From contig NZ_JAFVMF010000005.1 in assembly GCF_017377715.1 (NCBI RefSeq), positions 1 through 64,000 on the forward strand: a DNA stretch of 64,000 bases. The letters are read 5' to 3'. This DNA comes from Acetobacter sacchari. GTDB taxonomy: Bacteria > Pseudomonadota > Alphaproteobacteria > Acetobacterales > Acetobacteraceae. Under the pieces are notes generated by a model, which had not been told where the DNA came from, searched no databases, and saw nothing but the letters and a program-made list of their open reading frames with translations. Position numbers and translations under genes: made by a program. Below are positions 6,715 to 16,314 of this stretch, piece by piece (position 1 is the stretch's first letter; every line of letters begins with the position of its first letter).

Positions 6715-9447
6715 ATGACTGACGTCGTCGTGGTTGAATCGCCCGCCAAGGCTAAGACGATCAACAAGTACCTCGGGGATGGCTACACGGTTCTCGCGTC
6801 GTTCGGCCATGTCCGCGATCTGCCTCCCAAGGACGGTTCGGTTCGTCCCGAAGAGGGGTTCGCCATGGACTGGCAGGCCGATGAGCGCGGTCAGAAGCAG
6901 GTCGCGGCGATCGTGAAGGCCCTGAAGGGCGCCGACACACTGTATCTGGCGACTGACCCGGATCGCGAAGGCGAGGCGATTTCGTGGCATGTGCAGGCGA
7001 TGCTGGCCGAGCGCAAGGCGCTTGAGGGCGTGCACGTCCGCCGCGTTACGTTCAACGAGATCACGAAGGGCGCGATCAAGGAGGCGATGGCGCATCCGCG
7101 CGATCTCGACCTGCCGCTGATCGAAGCCTATCTGGCTCGTCGCGCGCTCGATTACCTCGTGGGCTTCACGCTCTCTCCCGTGTTGTGGCGCAAGCTGCCG
7201 GGATCGAAGAGCGCGGGTCGCGTCCAGTCGGTGTCGCTGCGCCTGATCTGCGAGCGTGAAGCCGAGATCGAGGTCTTCAAGGCCCGCGAATACTGGACTG
7301 TCGGCGCGACGTTCATGACGCCCGCAGGCGCTCCGTTCACCGCGCGCCTGACGCACCTCGACGGCAAGAAGCTGGAGCAGTTCGACCTTGCGACGGAAGA
7401 GCAGGCGCACGCGGCGCGTGACGCGGTCGCAGCCGGGACGTTCTCCGTCCGCTCGGTCGAGCGCAAAAAAGTCCGCCGCAATCCGCCGCCGCCGTTCACC
7501 ACGTCAACCCTGCAGCAGGAAGCGTCCCGCAAGCTTGGCATGGGCGCGCAGGGGACGATGCGCACGGCGCAGCAGCTATACGAAGGCATGGACATCGGCG
7601 GAGAGACCGTCGGTCTGATCACATATATGCGAACTGACGGCGTCACGATGGCGAATGACGCCATCGCGGACATCCGCCGACACATCGGATCGGACTTCGG
7701 CGCAAATTACGTGCCGCCGCAGCCGCGCGTCTACACGACGAAGGCCAAGAACGCGCAAGAAGCGCACGAGGCCGTGCGTCCGACGGATGTCAGCCGCACG
7801 CCGGCGTCGATGGCGCGGTATCTGAACGACGACCAGCGCCGGTTGTACGAGCTTATCTGGAAGCGCGCGGTCGCCAGCCAGATGCAGTCGGCTGAACTCG
7901 ATCAGGTGGCGGTGGACATCGCTGACGGCGCGGGGCGCGCCACATTACGCGCCACCGGCTCCATCGTCGCATTCGACGGCTTCCTGAAGCTGTATTCCGA
8001 AGGTCGGGACGAGACGGACAAGGCGGCCGACGACGAAAGCCGCATGTTGCCGCCGATGGCTGAACGCGACCCGCTCAAGCGAGGCGAGGTTACGGCCGAG
8101 CAGCATTTCACGCAGCCACCGCCGCGATATTCGGAAGCGTCTCTGGTCAAGAAAATGGAAGAGATCGGCATCGGCCGACCTTCTACTTACGCGTCGATTC
8201 TGACCGTTTTGCGCGACCGGAACTATGTGCGCCTTGAGAACCGGCGTTTCGTGCCGGAAGATCGCGGTCGGCTAGTCACGGCGTTCCTGGTGTCATTCTT
8301 CGAGCGTTATGTGGATACCCAGTTCACGGCAGGGCTGGAGGAGCAACTCGACGACATTTCCGGCGGGCGTGCGGACTGGCGCGCCGTGATGAGCGCGTTC
8401 TGGGACGCGTTTTCGGCGGCGGTCGCGCAGACGAAGGAATTGACGATCACCGAAGTGATCGACGCGCTTGACCAGGATCTCGGTGCGCATTTCTTCCCCC
8501 CGCAGCCTGACGGCGCGGATGCGCGTCGCTGTGTCGCTTGCGGCTCAGGACGGTTGGGCCTCAAGCTGGGGCGCTATGGCGCGTTCATTGGCTGCTCGAA
8601 CTATCCTGAATGCCAATACACGCGTCGTCTGGCCGTTGATGGCGGCGAAGGCGAGGGCGGAGATAGCCTCAAGGACGGCATGCGGCTTCTTGGCCAGCAC
8701 CCCGTCACGAGCGAAGATATCACGGTCAAGCGTGGCCCGTGGGGTCTTTACGTGCAGCAGGGCGAGCCTGACCCTGCCGACAAGAAGGCGAAGCCGAAGC
8801 GGGCGTCGCTGCCACGGGGACTCGATGGCGACTCCATTACGCTGGATCAGGCCGTCGGCCTGTTGGGGCTGCCGCGCATCGTCGGCGTCCATCCGGAGTT
8901 CGGCGAGTCCATCGAGGCCGGTCTTGGCCGCTTCGGCCCCTATGTGAAGATGGGCGCCATTTACGGGTCGCTCGACAAAGACGACGATGTGCTGAGTGTT
9001 GGGCTCAATCGGGCCGTGGACGTTCTCGCCAAGAAGCTGGCGTCGGTTCGTACGCTTGGCGCGCATCCGAAGGACGGTGAGCCGGTCATCGTTCGCAAGG
9101 GCAGGTTTGGGCCGTATGTCCAGCATGGCCAGGTGGTGGCGAATCTGCCGCGCGGCGAGAGCATGGACGACACCACGCTTGAGGGCGCCGTCGAATTGCT
9201 GGTCGAGAAGGGTAAGCTCCTGAAGCCGAAGGGCAAGGCTGGCGTGAAGAAGGGGACCAAGGCGAAGCCCAAGGCGTCTGCGAAGACGTCCGACGACGCT
9301 GAAGCGAAGGCTCCGCGTAAAACAGCGGCCAAGAGTAATGGCAGGGCTGCGTCTGCGACAAAGAAGCCCGCCGCGAAGGCGAAAGCTCCTGCCAAGCGCA
9401 AGGCGACGGCGAAGGCTTCTTCTTCCGAAACTGCGAAGGCAGACTGA
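6715..9447 (+). CDS. topA: DNA topoisomerase I
   Basis: This 910-residue type IA topoisomerase relaxes negative supercoils. The Toprim domain is at the N-terminus (VVVESPAKAKTI, then LATDPDREGEAISWH). The catalytic tyrosine is Tyr304 in GLITYMRTDGV. The C-terminus carries one four-Cys zinc finger (CVACG then CSNYPEC, about 605-640). Three glycine-rich topoisomerase C-repeats follow (GPWGLYVQ, GRFGPYVK, GRFGPYVQ). The last 65 residues are a Lys/Ala/Pro tail, common in alphaproteobacterial TopA and probably DNA-binding. A GTG at 6709 is an alternative start two codons earlier. It lies between dprA and rnr, likely in one operon. Confidence 0.96.
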   Translation: MTDVVVVESPAKAKTINKYLGDGYTVLASFGHVRDLPPKDGSVRPEEGFAMDWQADERGQKQVAAIVKALKGADTLYLATDPDREGEAISWHVQAMLAERKALEGVHVRRVTFNEITKGAIKEAMAHPRDLDLPLIEAYLARRALDYLVGFTLSPVLWRKLPGSKSAGRVQSVSLRLICEREAEIEVFKAREYWTVGATFMTPAGAPFTARLTHLDGKKLEQFDLATEEQAHAARDAVAAGTFSVRSVERKKVRRNPPPPFTTSTLQQEASRKLGMGAQGTMRTAQQLYEGMDIGGETVGLITYMRTDGVTMANDAIADIRRHIGSDFGANYVPPQPRVYTTKAKNAQEAHEAVRPTDVSRTPASMARYLNDDQRRLYELIWKRAVASQMQSAELDQVAVDIADGAGRATLRATGSIVAFDGFLKLYSEGRDETDKAADDESRMLPPMAERDPLKRGEVTAEQHFTQPPPRYSEASLVKKMEEIGIGRPSTYASILTVLRDRNYVRLENRRFVPEDRGRLVTAFLVSFFERYVDTQFTAGLEEQLDDISGGRADWRAVMSAFWDAFSAAVAQTKELTITEVIDALDQDLGAHFFPPQPDGADARRCVACGSGRLGLKLGRYGAFIGCSNYPECQYTRRLAVDGGEGEGGDSLKDGMRLLGQHPVTSEDITVKRGPWGLYVQQGEPDPADKKAKPKRASLPRGLDGDSITLDQAVGLLGLPRIVGVHPEFGESIEAGLGRFGPYVKMGAIYGSLDKDDDVLSVGLNRAVDVLAKKLASVRTLGAHPKDGEPVIVRKGRFGPYVQHGQVVANLPRGESMDDTTLEGAVELLVEKGKLLKPKGKAGVKKGTKAKPKASAKTSDDAEAKAPRKTAAKSNGRAASATKKPAAKAKAPAKRKATAKASSSETAKAD

Positions 9448-9503
9448 GCGGCCAGCCGCAGCGCTCCGCCGCGGTCTCTTCCCCGAAACCGGGGCGTGAG
9501 GCC

Positions 9504-11534
9504 GTGTTGCAGGTTCTGTCTCGGACCGAAGGCGCACTCGGTCCGGGCGATTTGTTGCGCGCATTAGGGTTGGGGCCGGGCCACAAGGCTGCGCTCCGCA
9601 CTTTGCTGCATGACATGGCGTTGGACGGCGCGTTCGCCGGTTCGGATCTGGCGAAACGCATACGCGGCGTGAGGGATTTGCCCGACACGGCGTATGTCGT
9701 CGTGACGGGATCTGATCGCAACGATCGCTCGATCGCCCGGTTTCTCGATCCTGAACGAGCAACGGGCGAGGGGCGTGCGGGAGCCCAGCGTGAACCCGTC
9801 ATTTTCATGGCGCCGGAGCAGCCTGGACGACCGCCGCTTACGCCGGGCGCCAAGGTGTTGGCGCGTCTTCGCAAACTCGGCGCAGGCCGGTTCGAAGGGC
9901 GCACGCTCCGCACTTGCGACGTCCGCCGTCTCGTCGGGCTAATGAGCGCTTCGTCCGGGGAGGAACGACTGACCCTCGACGCGGGAAGGGCGGGGCTCTG
10001 GAGCGTTGAAGCCTGTTCGTCCGGGGACGTCGGGGATGCTGTCGTCGCGGTGGCGGAGCCGGTCTCCGGCGCTTCCGGACGGGGCGGTCGCGCACGTCTT
10101 CTCGCTACTCTTGGCTATGCCAGCGATCCGGCGGTTCTGACGGCGATGAGCCTGTATGAACACGGGCTGCCCGCCGGGTTCTCTGACGAGGCCATGACCG
10201 AGGCGGAGACGTTTGGCGACGTCGATGCTGCCGCCGCACTGGCCGATGGGCGCGTAGATTATCGAGATACGCCCTTCGTGACGATCGACGGCGCCGATTC
10301 ACGTGATTTCGACGACGCCGTCTGGGCCACGCGCGATGGTGACGGTTTCCTCTTGCGGATCGCTATCGCCGACGTCGCGCATTACGTTCGACCCGGTGGT
10401 GCGCTTGATCGGGAAGCGCGTGAAAGGGGACATTCCGTCTATCTGCCGGGAATGGTGGTTCCGATGTTGCCGCCGCGTCTGTCCGACGATTTGTGCTCAC
10501 TGCGTCCGGACGTAGATCGTCTTTGCGTGGTGTTCGAGATTCCGATCGACATGCACGGGCACGCTGGCGAGGCGCGGATCGCAAGGGGGGTCATGCGCAG
10601 TCGCTCTCGGCTGACTTACGAACAGGCGCAGGAGATGCACGACGGAGCGATGGCAGGGGCCGCGCCCGGAAGTGACGTCACGGCGTTGTTGGGCGCGTTG
10701 TTTGCCGCACATGACGCGTTGCGCTCCGCCGCGGTCGCGCGCGGGGCCAGCGTTGTGGAACGACAGGAACGCAAGGTGAGTTTCGATCCACTCTCGGGGT
10801 GCGTTTCGGTTCGCGTTGCGCCGCGTCTGGACAGCCATCGATTGATCGAATCCTTCATGACGGTCGCGAATCATACGGCGGCGCGGATCATGCGTCGTTG
10901 CGCGGCGCCGGGCCTGTTTCGCGTCAATCCGCCGATTCCGGATGCTGACGCGGGGATAGAGGCGCAGCGATTCGCCGCCGCGCGATACAGTGCGTCGCCG
11001 GCCCCCCATGCCGCTCTGGCGCTGGACGAGTACGCGCATGTCACCAGTCCGATCCGCCGCTACGCGGACCTGCTTTGTCATCGCGCGCTCGACGGCAGGG
11101 CGAACCGTTGCGGGAAAGACACGTTGGAATCGAGAACGGCGCTCGCGAGTCATCTTCGTTTAAGCGAAGCGAGAAGCGCAGGCGCGGCGCGTGATGCGGA
11201 GCAGAGGCTGATCGTCTTCCATCTGGCAGGTTTGGTGGGCGCATCGCTCGACGGTCATGTGTCCGGCGAGACCCCGTCAGGATATCTGGTCACGTTGACG
11301 GACACTGGCGCAATCGGTCTGTTGATCGACGAAACAGCGTTGCACGATCACGATATGCCGGATTCGATCACTTGCGTCGCCTCGCGCTCTGGCGCGCCCG
11401 GAAGGGAAGACACAGTTTCAGGCCCATCCCGCCCTTTGCCTCTTGCAAAGGGAACGGGGGTGCGCGTGCGTTTAAGCAGCGTCGATCCGGTCGCTGCGCG
11501 ATGCCGGTTCTCTATAGTGGCCGTCAGTTCATGA
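9504..11534 (+). CDS. rnr: Ribonuclease R (RNB-family 3'-5' exoribonuclease)
   Basis: The 676-residue protein begins with GTG at 9504, shortly after topA. A degenerate N-terminal region with winged-helix and cold-shock-like parts leads to the RNB catalytic domain. Its metal site TIDGADSRDFDDAV supplies Asp262, Asp268, Asp270 and Asp271, which line up with the four catalytic Asp residues of RNase II. HVTSPIRRYADLLCHRAL is the typical end of the RNB domain. The C-terminal S1-like domain is short and divergent, and the protein is smaller than E. coli RNase R (813 residues). It degrades structured RNA processively. Its end is just ahead of a secreted protease gene that could start as early as 11532. 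Confidence 0.92.
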   Translation: MLQVLSRTEGALGPGDLLRALGLGPGHKAALRTLLHDMALDGAFAGSDLAKRIRGVRDLPDTAYVVVTGSDRNDRSIARFLDPERATGEGRAGAQREPVIFMAPEQPGRPPLTPGAKVLARLRKLGAGRFEGRTLRTCDVRRLVGLMSASSGEERLTLDAGRAGLWSVEACSSGDVGDAVVAVAEPVSGASGRGGRARLLATLGYASDPAVLTAMSLYEHGLPAGFSDEAMTEAETFGDVDAAAALADGRVDYRDTPFVTIDGADSRDFDDAVWATRDGDGFLLRIAIADVAHYVRPGGALDREARERGHSVYLPGMVVPMLPPRLSDDLCSLRPDVDRLCVVFEIPIDMHGHAGEARIARGVMRSRSRLTYEQAQEMHDGAMAGAAPGSDVTALLGALFAAHDALRSAAVARGASVVERQERKVSFDPLSGCVSVRVAPRLDSHRLIESFMTVANHTAARIMRRCAAPGLFRVNPPIPDADAGIEAQRFAAARYSASPAPHAALALDEYAHVTSPIRRYADLLCHRALDGRANRCGKDTLESRTALASHLRLSEARSAGAARDAEQRLIVFHLAGLVGASLDGHVSGETPSGYLVTLTDTGAIGLLIDETALHDHDMPDSITCVASRSGAPGREDTVSGPSRPLPLAKGTGVRVRLSSVDPVAARCRFSIVAVSS

Positions 11535-11674
11535 TGGTGTCGTTCGTGTCGCACAGATGGATGAGCTGTAAATCGAGAGTCTGCGAAGGCGTTGCAGCCG
11601 GGCAAGTCGATCCTGAATTGGGGTCGTCTCGGCAAGGCTCGATTTCTCCATCGTTATTCCGACGAATTTCGGTC

Positions 11675-13288
11675 ATGCGGACGCCGAGCAGATGCGGAGG
11701 CGCGGCCTCCGTCTTGGCGCCGTTAATGCTCGTGTGGCTTGCCGCCGCCGCACCGGACCCGACGCCGACCACGCAGGCCGATCTTGACGTGCCGATGACG
11801 CGTTCAGTTCTGCTGACCGCCATGGAGTTCCTTTCCTCGCGCACGCTGGCCCCGCATACGGCGAAGGAGTTCAGTCTCTGGGGATTGGGCGGAATCAGCG
11901 CGCTGGATCCGGGGCTGCATGTAGAGGAACGCGGTCACGTCGTGACTTTGCTCTCTGGGCAGACGGCGACGCTCAGCCGCGACGAACCAGCCGAAGGCGA
12001 CCTGCGCGGTTGGGCGGAGCTGGACACGGCGCTGCTGGCGAACGCGTGGACCCAGTCAGACACGATACGCGCCGCGCATGCCGACGGGGTGGTCCAGAGT
12101 TTCTTCGACGAGCTGTTCAATCATCTCGATCCCTATTCACGTTATGTCGGTCCCGCGCCTGCGAAGACCGATCGGGAAGAGCGCAGCGGCGGTGACGGTG
12201 AGATTGGGGTCTCGCTGGGTGAAGACACTACGGTCTCGTCGGGCGGCAGGAGGCGGGTGCGCCACGAGCGCGAAATCATCGTCACGGCGGTCAACGCGAA
12301 TGGGCCAGCGTGGCCTGCGGGCGTCGATATTGGCGAACGTCTGATCAGCGTGGACGGGCGGAGCGTTGCGGGTCGGGCTCCGACGGAGATCGAGCAGTCC
12401 CTGCGTGGCGCGCCGAACTCTGTCGTGACGCTGCGACTGGCTCCGCCGTTGGGTGGAGCCGCGCGCAACGTGTCGCTGCGGCGTGCGCAGGTGCCTCCGG
12501 AGACTGTGTTTGCGTTCGCCAGCGATCCGCTCGTGGTGCTGCGAATCACCTCCTTTTCCTCAGACACGGCGGAGGAGATGAGCCAGTATCTCGATCAGGC
12601 GGCGCAGGACGGAAGAATGCGCGGTCTGGTCATCGATTTGCGGGGCAATCGTGGCGGCGTTCTGCAACAGGCGGTCACTGCGGCGGCGCTGTTGATGGAC
12701 CGAGGCGTCGCCGTCGTAACGCAGGGGCGGGATCCGCAATCGAATCATATCTGGGCGGTCCAGGGTGGCGACATGACGAATGGCGCACCGATTGCAATTC
12801 TCGTCGACGGACGCACGGCGAGCGCGGCAGAAATTCTTGCGGCCGCGTTGTCGGACCATCGACGGGCTGTCGTCATCGGCAGCGCAACACTTGGCAAGGG
12901 GCTCGTGCAGACGGTGGCGCAATTGCCTGACGGCGGAGAGTTGTTCGTGACATGGAGCCGCGTCATCGCCCCGCTGGGCTGGCCTCTGCAGGGGTTAGGC
13001 GTGATGCCGCAGATATGCACCAGCCGCGGCGCAGCTGACGCGCAGCGACAGATGGACGCTCTGCGTGCAGGACGGGCGCTTGATTCCCGAAGCGTCGTGC
13101 GGTCGCGTGAGGTCCGTCTGCCGGACAGCGTTTCGCAATTGCTCGACATCCGCAAGGCCTGTCCGGCCGCGCTTGGCGGAGATAACGACCTCGATCAGGC
13201 TCGGGCGCTTCTGGGCGATCGGACGGCGTATCGTGCGGCTTTGGAGATGGTCCCAGAAGGGACGCAGACTGCGGCGCCGAAGGAGTAA
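11675..13288 (+). CDS. S41-family C-terminal processing peptidase with PDZ domain, exported
   Basis: From ATG 11675 the protein has 537 residues and opens with a signal-peptide-like stretch (APLMLVWLAAAAPDP). A PDZ domain lies at about 195-280 (GPAWPAGVDIGERLISVDG). The peptidase core holds the serine-lysine dyad: Ser383 in GRTASAAEI and Lys408 in TLGKGLVQT. Their 25-residue spacing equals that of Tsp/Prc (Ser452/Lys477). LVIDLRGNRGG is the usual strand before the active site. It probably trims or degrades periplasmic proteins by recognising C-termini. Longer starts overlapping rnr exist (for example near 11532), but only 11675 puts the hydrophobic signal near the start. DUF1491 follows four bases after the stop. 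Confidence 0.87.
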   Translation: MRTPSRCGGAASVLAPLMLVWLAAAAPDPTPTTQADLDVPMTRSVLLTAMEFLSSRTLAPHTAKEFSLWGLGGISALDPGLHVEERGHVVTLLSGQTATLSRDEPAEGDLRGWAELDTALLANAWTQSDTIRAAHADGVVQSFFDELFNHLDPYSRYVGPAPAKTDREERSGGDGEIGVSLGEDTTVSSGGRRRVRHEREIIVTAVNANGPAWPAGVDIGERLISVDGRSVAGRAPTEIEQSLRGAPNSVVTLRLAPPLGGAARNVSLRRAQVPPETVFAFASDPLVVLRITSFSSDTAEEMSQYLDQAAQDGRMRGLVIDLRGNRGGVLQQAVTAAALLMDRGVAVVTQGRDPQSNHIWAVQGGDMTNGAPIAILVDGRTASAAEILAAALSDHRRAVVIGSATLGKGLVQTVAQLPDGGELFVTWSRVIAPLGWPLQGLGVMPQICTSRGAADAQRQMDALRAGRALDSRSVVRSREVRLPDSVSQLLDIRKACPAALGGDNDLDQARALLGDRTAYRAALEMVPEGTQTAAPKE

Positions 13289-13292
13289 AGGC

Positions 13293-13631
13293 GTGACGGA
13301 AGCGCGACTGAAGACAGGTTTATGGGTCAGCGCCGCGTTGCGAGCCGGCGCGCAGGGTGGTCGTTCCGCCATGCGGTTGCGGCGTGGGGACGAGGATGCG
13401 GGCGGCGTGCTGGCGGTGCTGGTCAACCGGAGCGGCGGCTCGGTCGTGTTGACGCAGACTCGCACTCCGGATGGAGAGCGAGCTTGGATGCGCGGCACCG
13501 GAGCGGAGCCTGTAACCGCGGCGGACGCTGACGCTTATGTCGCGCGGCAAGTGGCTCGGGACCCGGATTTGTGGGTTCTCGAGTTCGAGAGCGATGATTT
13601 GACCCCGCCGTTTGAAGCTCATGTATTGTGA
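13293..13631 (+). CDS. DUF1491 family protein
   Basis: A GTG at 13293, four bases after the S41 peptidase stop, begins a 112-residue protein. Its opening (LKTGLWVSAALRAG), the middle (RRGDEDAGGVLAVL) and the closing ARQVARDPDLWVLEFE match my memory of the DUF1491 family of Alphaproteobacteria. The family has no established function. The start was chosen because everything upstream in this frame overlaps the S41 coding sequence. Its position suggests translation coupled with the protease gene. It is likely cytoplasmic: no signal peptide or membrane helix is visible. Confidence 0.8.
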   Translation: MTEARLKTGLWVSAALRAGAQGGRSAMRLRRGDEDAGGVLAVLVNRSGGSVVLTQTRTPDGERAWMRGTGAEPVTAADADAYVARQVARDPDLWVLEFESDDLTPPFEAHVL

Positions 13632-13899
13632 GGCGCGAGCAATCGAGCGTTGCGACCAATCGAGTTTGATCGCGTTGATTTCGGTTGCGAGGCGCTGCGC
13701 TGCCGCTGTGTTCGATGAGTGACGGGCGACGGCTGGGAGGCGATTTCGTGACAAGGGGGACGGGTTGGCGCAGGGTCGGTGAGTTGCGCGATCCGTCACT
13801 TTCGGCAAATAGAATGCGAAACGATGAACAGATACAGTCGCGAGGCCCTGTCGGGCGCGGCGGGGCCGGCGTTCGAGCCGGCGGGATGAGGAGAACCAG

Positions 13900-15042
13900 A
13901 TGAGACTGCGTTATGGGTTTCTCGCAGGATCGATCCTGTCTGCGCCGCTCGCCGTCGCCGCTCTGCCCTCCGCAGCGTTGGCTCAGCCCGTGCAGGGCCT
14001 GTATGTGGCGGGCGAAGGCGGCGCGACCTTCAATCAGGACCAGCGCGTCCGATCGAGTTCCATGTTCCCGGACGGCCGCGATCGCTGGAAAACCGGCGCG
14101 GTTGGGATCGGGTCGATCGGCTACGGTCTGGGCAACGGTTTCCGTGTCGAGATCGAAGGCAATTACCGCAACATGGGTTACGATCGCTTCGTGTCCGGCG
14201 GCGTGCAGGGCCGCGCCGATGGACGGCGTCAGACCTATGGAGCGATGGCGAACGCGCTGTTCGATCTGGACATCGGCAAGAGCTGGCTGTTCCCCTATTT
14301 CGGCGCGGGCGTCGGCTATGGCTGGACGGCGATGAATACGTCGGTCACCGCGCCAGGCAACACGTTCGCGCAGCATATTGGCGGCACTTACGGCGCATTC
14401 ACCTATCAGGGCATCTTCGGTCTTTCGATGCCGATACCATGGGTGGTCGGTCTGTCCGCTACGGCCGAGTACAGATTCTGGACCATGCTTGGCCCGCAAT
14501 CGCATGGCGCGACGGCGTGGGGCACGGTCGGCGGGCGCGACGTTTCCAAGGAATACAGCTTCGCTTCGGGGCATCGCGACACCGTCACGGACTTTAATCA
14601 CTCTCTGATGCTAGGCCTGCGTTACGAGTTCAATCCTGCGCCGCCGCCCCCGCCGCCCGCGCCGGAAGTCATGCCTGCGCCGACGCCGGCTGCGGCAAGG
14701 ACCTACCTCGTGTTCTTCGATTGGGATCGATCCGAGCTTACTGCTCGGGCGCGCTCAATTGTGGCGGTGGCCGCGCAGGCGTCGGTACATACGACGGTGA
14801 CGCGGATTGAAGTGTCGGGTTACACGGACAACTCCGCCGCTCATCCGGGTGCGCGCGGCGAGAAATACAACATGGCGCTGTCAATGCGTCGTGCGGACGC
14901 CGTCAAGGCGGAGCTGGTGCGCGATGGCGTGGCAGGATCGGTGATCGACGTCCACGGGTATGGACAGTCGCATCCATTGGTTCAGACGGCGGCTGACACG
15001 CGCGAGCCACAGAACCGTCGCGTCGAAATTATTCTTCGCTGA
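13900..15042 (+). CDS. OmpA-family outer membrane protein
   Basis: The 380-residue protein begins with a clear signal peptide ending near ALAQ (about residue 29). An eight-stranded barrel-like region follows (about 30-245), with alternating aromatic and small residues and glycine-rich turns, closing with MLGLRYEF. A hinge of proline runs (about 247-265) leads to an OmpA_C peptidoglycan-binding domain (VSGYTDNSA, then SMRRADAVKAELV, GYGQSHP and NRRVEIILR). It should anchor the outer membrane to the cell wall. GAGGAG-like purines precede the ATG. The 268-base gap before it holds nothing I recognise, and a terminator follows. Confidence 0.92.
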   Translation: MRLRYGFLAGSILSAPLAVAALPSAALAQPVQGLYVAGEGGATFNQDQRVRSSSMFPDGRDRWKTGAVGIGSIGYGLGNGFRVEIEGNYRNMGYDRFVSGGVQGRADGRRQTYGAMANALFDLDIGKSWLFPYFGAGVGYGWTAMNTSVTAPGNTFAQHIGGTYGAFTYQGIFGLSMPIPWVVGLSATAEYRFWTMLGPQSHGATAWGTVGGRDVSKEYSFASGHRDTVTDFNHSLMLGLRYEFNPAPPPPPPAPEVMPAPTPAAARTYLVFFDWDRSELTARARSIVAVAAQASVHTTVTRIEVSGYTDNSAAHPGARGEKYNMALSMRRADAVKAELVRDGVAGSVIDVHGYGQSHPLVQTAADTREPQNRRVEIILR

Positions 15043-15052
15043 CGCCTGGACA

Positions 15053-15084
15053 GCCACGGCCTCCTTTGTGGGGCCGTGGCGACT
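15053..15084 (+). terminator. Terminator between the convergent ompA-like and cysK genes
   Basis: GCCACGGCC (15053-15061) pairs with GGCCGTGGC (15072-15080), followed by GACTGTTT. It sits between two convergent genes and may serve both. Confidence 0.7.
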
Positions 15085-15087
15085 GTT

Positions 15088-16077
15088 TCAAAGGCCGTTG
15101 AACAGGGACGTCGACAGGTAGCGCTCCGCGAAGGAGGGTGCGATCGCGACGATGGTTTTGCCCTCGTATTCAGCCTCACGGGCAAGTTGCGTTGCTGCGT
15201 GCAAGGCCGCCCCGGACGATATTCCAATTGGCACGCCGTCGATTCTGGCGCAGCGGCGGGCAGCCGAGATGGCCTCCCTTTCTGACACCGTCAGCACGCC
15301 GTCCAGAGCGGGCAGATCGAGCGTTTTGGGGCAGAAGCCGGGGCCAATGCCCTGAATGCCGTGTGGGCCGGGCTCATCGCCGTTCAGAACCGCACTCTCG
15401 ACAGGTTCGACGCCAAACACTTTCACGTCTTTCTTGAGCTGCTTGAGGGCGTGGGCGACGCCAGACGCCGTGCCTCCCGTGCCGACGCCCGCGACCACGA
15501 CGTCCACGGCTCCAGCCGTATCCTCCCAGATCTCGCGCGCCGTCGTTTCCTGGTGCACGAGTGGATTCGCCGGGTTGTCGAATTGCCCGGGCATCCATGC
15601 GTCGGGAGTCTCGTCGAGAATCTCGCGGGCTCTGGCGATGGCGCCTGCCATGCCGAGGCGCGACGGGGTCAATTCGACCTGCGCATCCATCAGGCGCAGC
15701 ATTTTGCGACGCTCCAGAGACGCGCCTTCGGGCATCGTCACGATCAGGCGGTAGCCCCGCGAGGCCGCGACAAAGCCGAGAGAAATCCCGGTGTTGCCTG
15801 ACGTCGGCTCCACCAGAACCGTTCGACCGGGTCGAATGCGGCCTTCCTGCTCGGCGGCGATCACCATCGCGGCTCCGATGCGGTCTTTCACCGAGCCCAG
15901 AGGATTGAAAAATTCGAGTTTCAACAGGATGCGCGCGCGCAATCCGTCTTCCTGGGTCATGCGCGGGAGGCCAACGAGCGGCGTTCCTCCAACCACGTCG
16001 ACGATGGAATCGAAAATTCGACCCCGTGGGGCCGCCAGGCCGAAAGCGCCGGAGCGTGAGGCGTTGGTTTTGGCCAT
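15088..16077 (-). CDS. cysK: Cysteine synthase (O-acetylserine sulfhydrylase)
   Basis: This is a 329-residue PLP enzyme of the beta-substituting fold. Lys64 in PLGSVKDR is the Schiff-base lysine. EPTSGNTGISLG binds substrate, GVGTGGTASGV binds the PLP phosphate and GISSGAAL sits near the pyridine ring. It makes cysteine from O-acetylserine and sulfide. The first 18 residues form a polar extension relative to E. coli CysK. It is divergent from an Rrf2-type regulator gene 237 bases away, an arrangement that suggests control by that protein. Sequence alone cannot fully separate CysK from CysM or cystathionine beta-synthase-like enzymes, but the length (no CBS domains) favours CysK. Confidence 0.92.
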   Translation of the reverse strand: MAKTNASRSGAFGLAAPRGRIFDSIVDVVGGTPLVGLPRMTQEDGLRARILLKLEFFNPLGSVKDRIGAAMVIAAEQEGRIRPGRTVLVEPTSGNTGISLGFVAASRGYRLIVTMPEGASLERRKMLRLMDAQVELTPSRLGMAGAIARAREILDETPDAWMPGQFDNPANPLVHQETTAREIWEDTAGAVDVVVAGVGTGGTASGVAHALKQLKKDVKVFGVEPVESAVLNGDEPGPHGIQGIGPGFCPKTLDLPALDGVLTVSEREAISAARRCARIDGVPIGISSGAALHAATQLAREAEYEGKTIVAIAPSFAERYLSTSLFNGL

Positions 16078-16314
16078 CTAAAATCCTTTCGAAAAGCCCA
16101 CGGTCGTTTGGCGGCGGGCGCTGGAGGCTGAAATAATGGCGCCTCCACCCAAAGTTGGTTCACGATGTGGAGCAGCATAGCACTACTCGACACCGTGGAT
16201 AATCCGACATAATCTTCTATCTACATTTTTAATTATCTATATGCGACCGCCGCTGCCGCAGGCGCCTCGATTCGAGGTTGTCCGGCCTGGACTGCGCCGC
16301 GAAAAGGAGAAGCC
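16078..16314. promoter_or_regulatory. Divergent cysK / Rrf2-regulator intergenic region
   Basis: This 237-base gap must hold both promoters. The AT-rich stretch at about 16195-16240 contains two near-repeats, GATAATCCG and CATAATCTT, ten bases apart, then ATCTACATTTTTAATTATC. Rrf2/CymR-type operators are AT-rich repeats, so these are plausible regulator sites. That is an inference from position and composition; no exact operator consensus was matched. Confidence 0.35.

Noticed and set aside
5545..7410. A 621-codon antisense frame across dprA and topA.
   Set aside because: It overlaps two clearly recognised genes and has no ribosome site, family motif or independent support.
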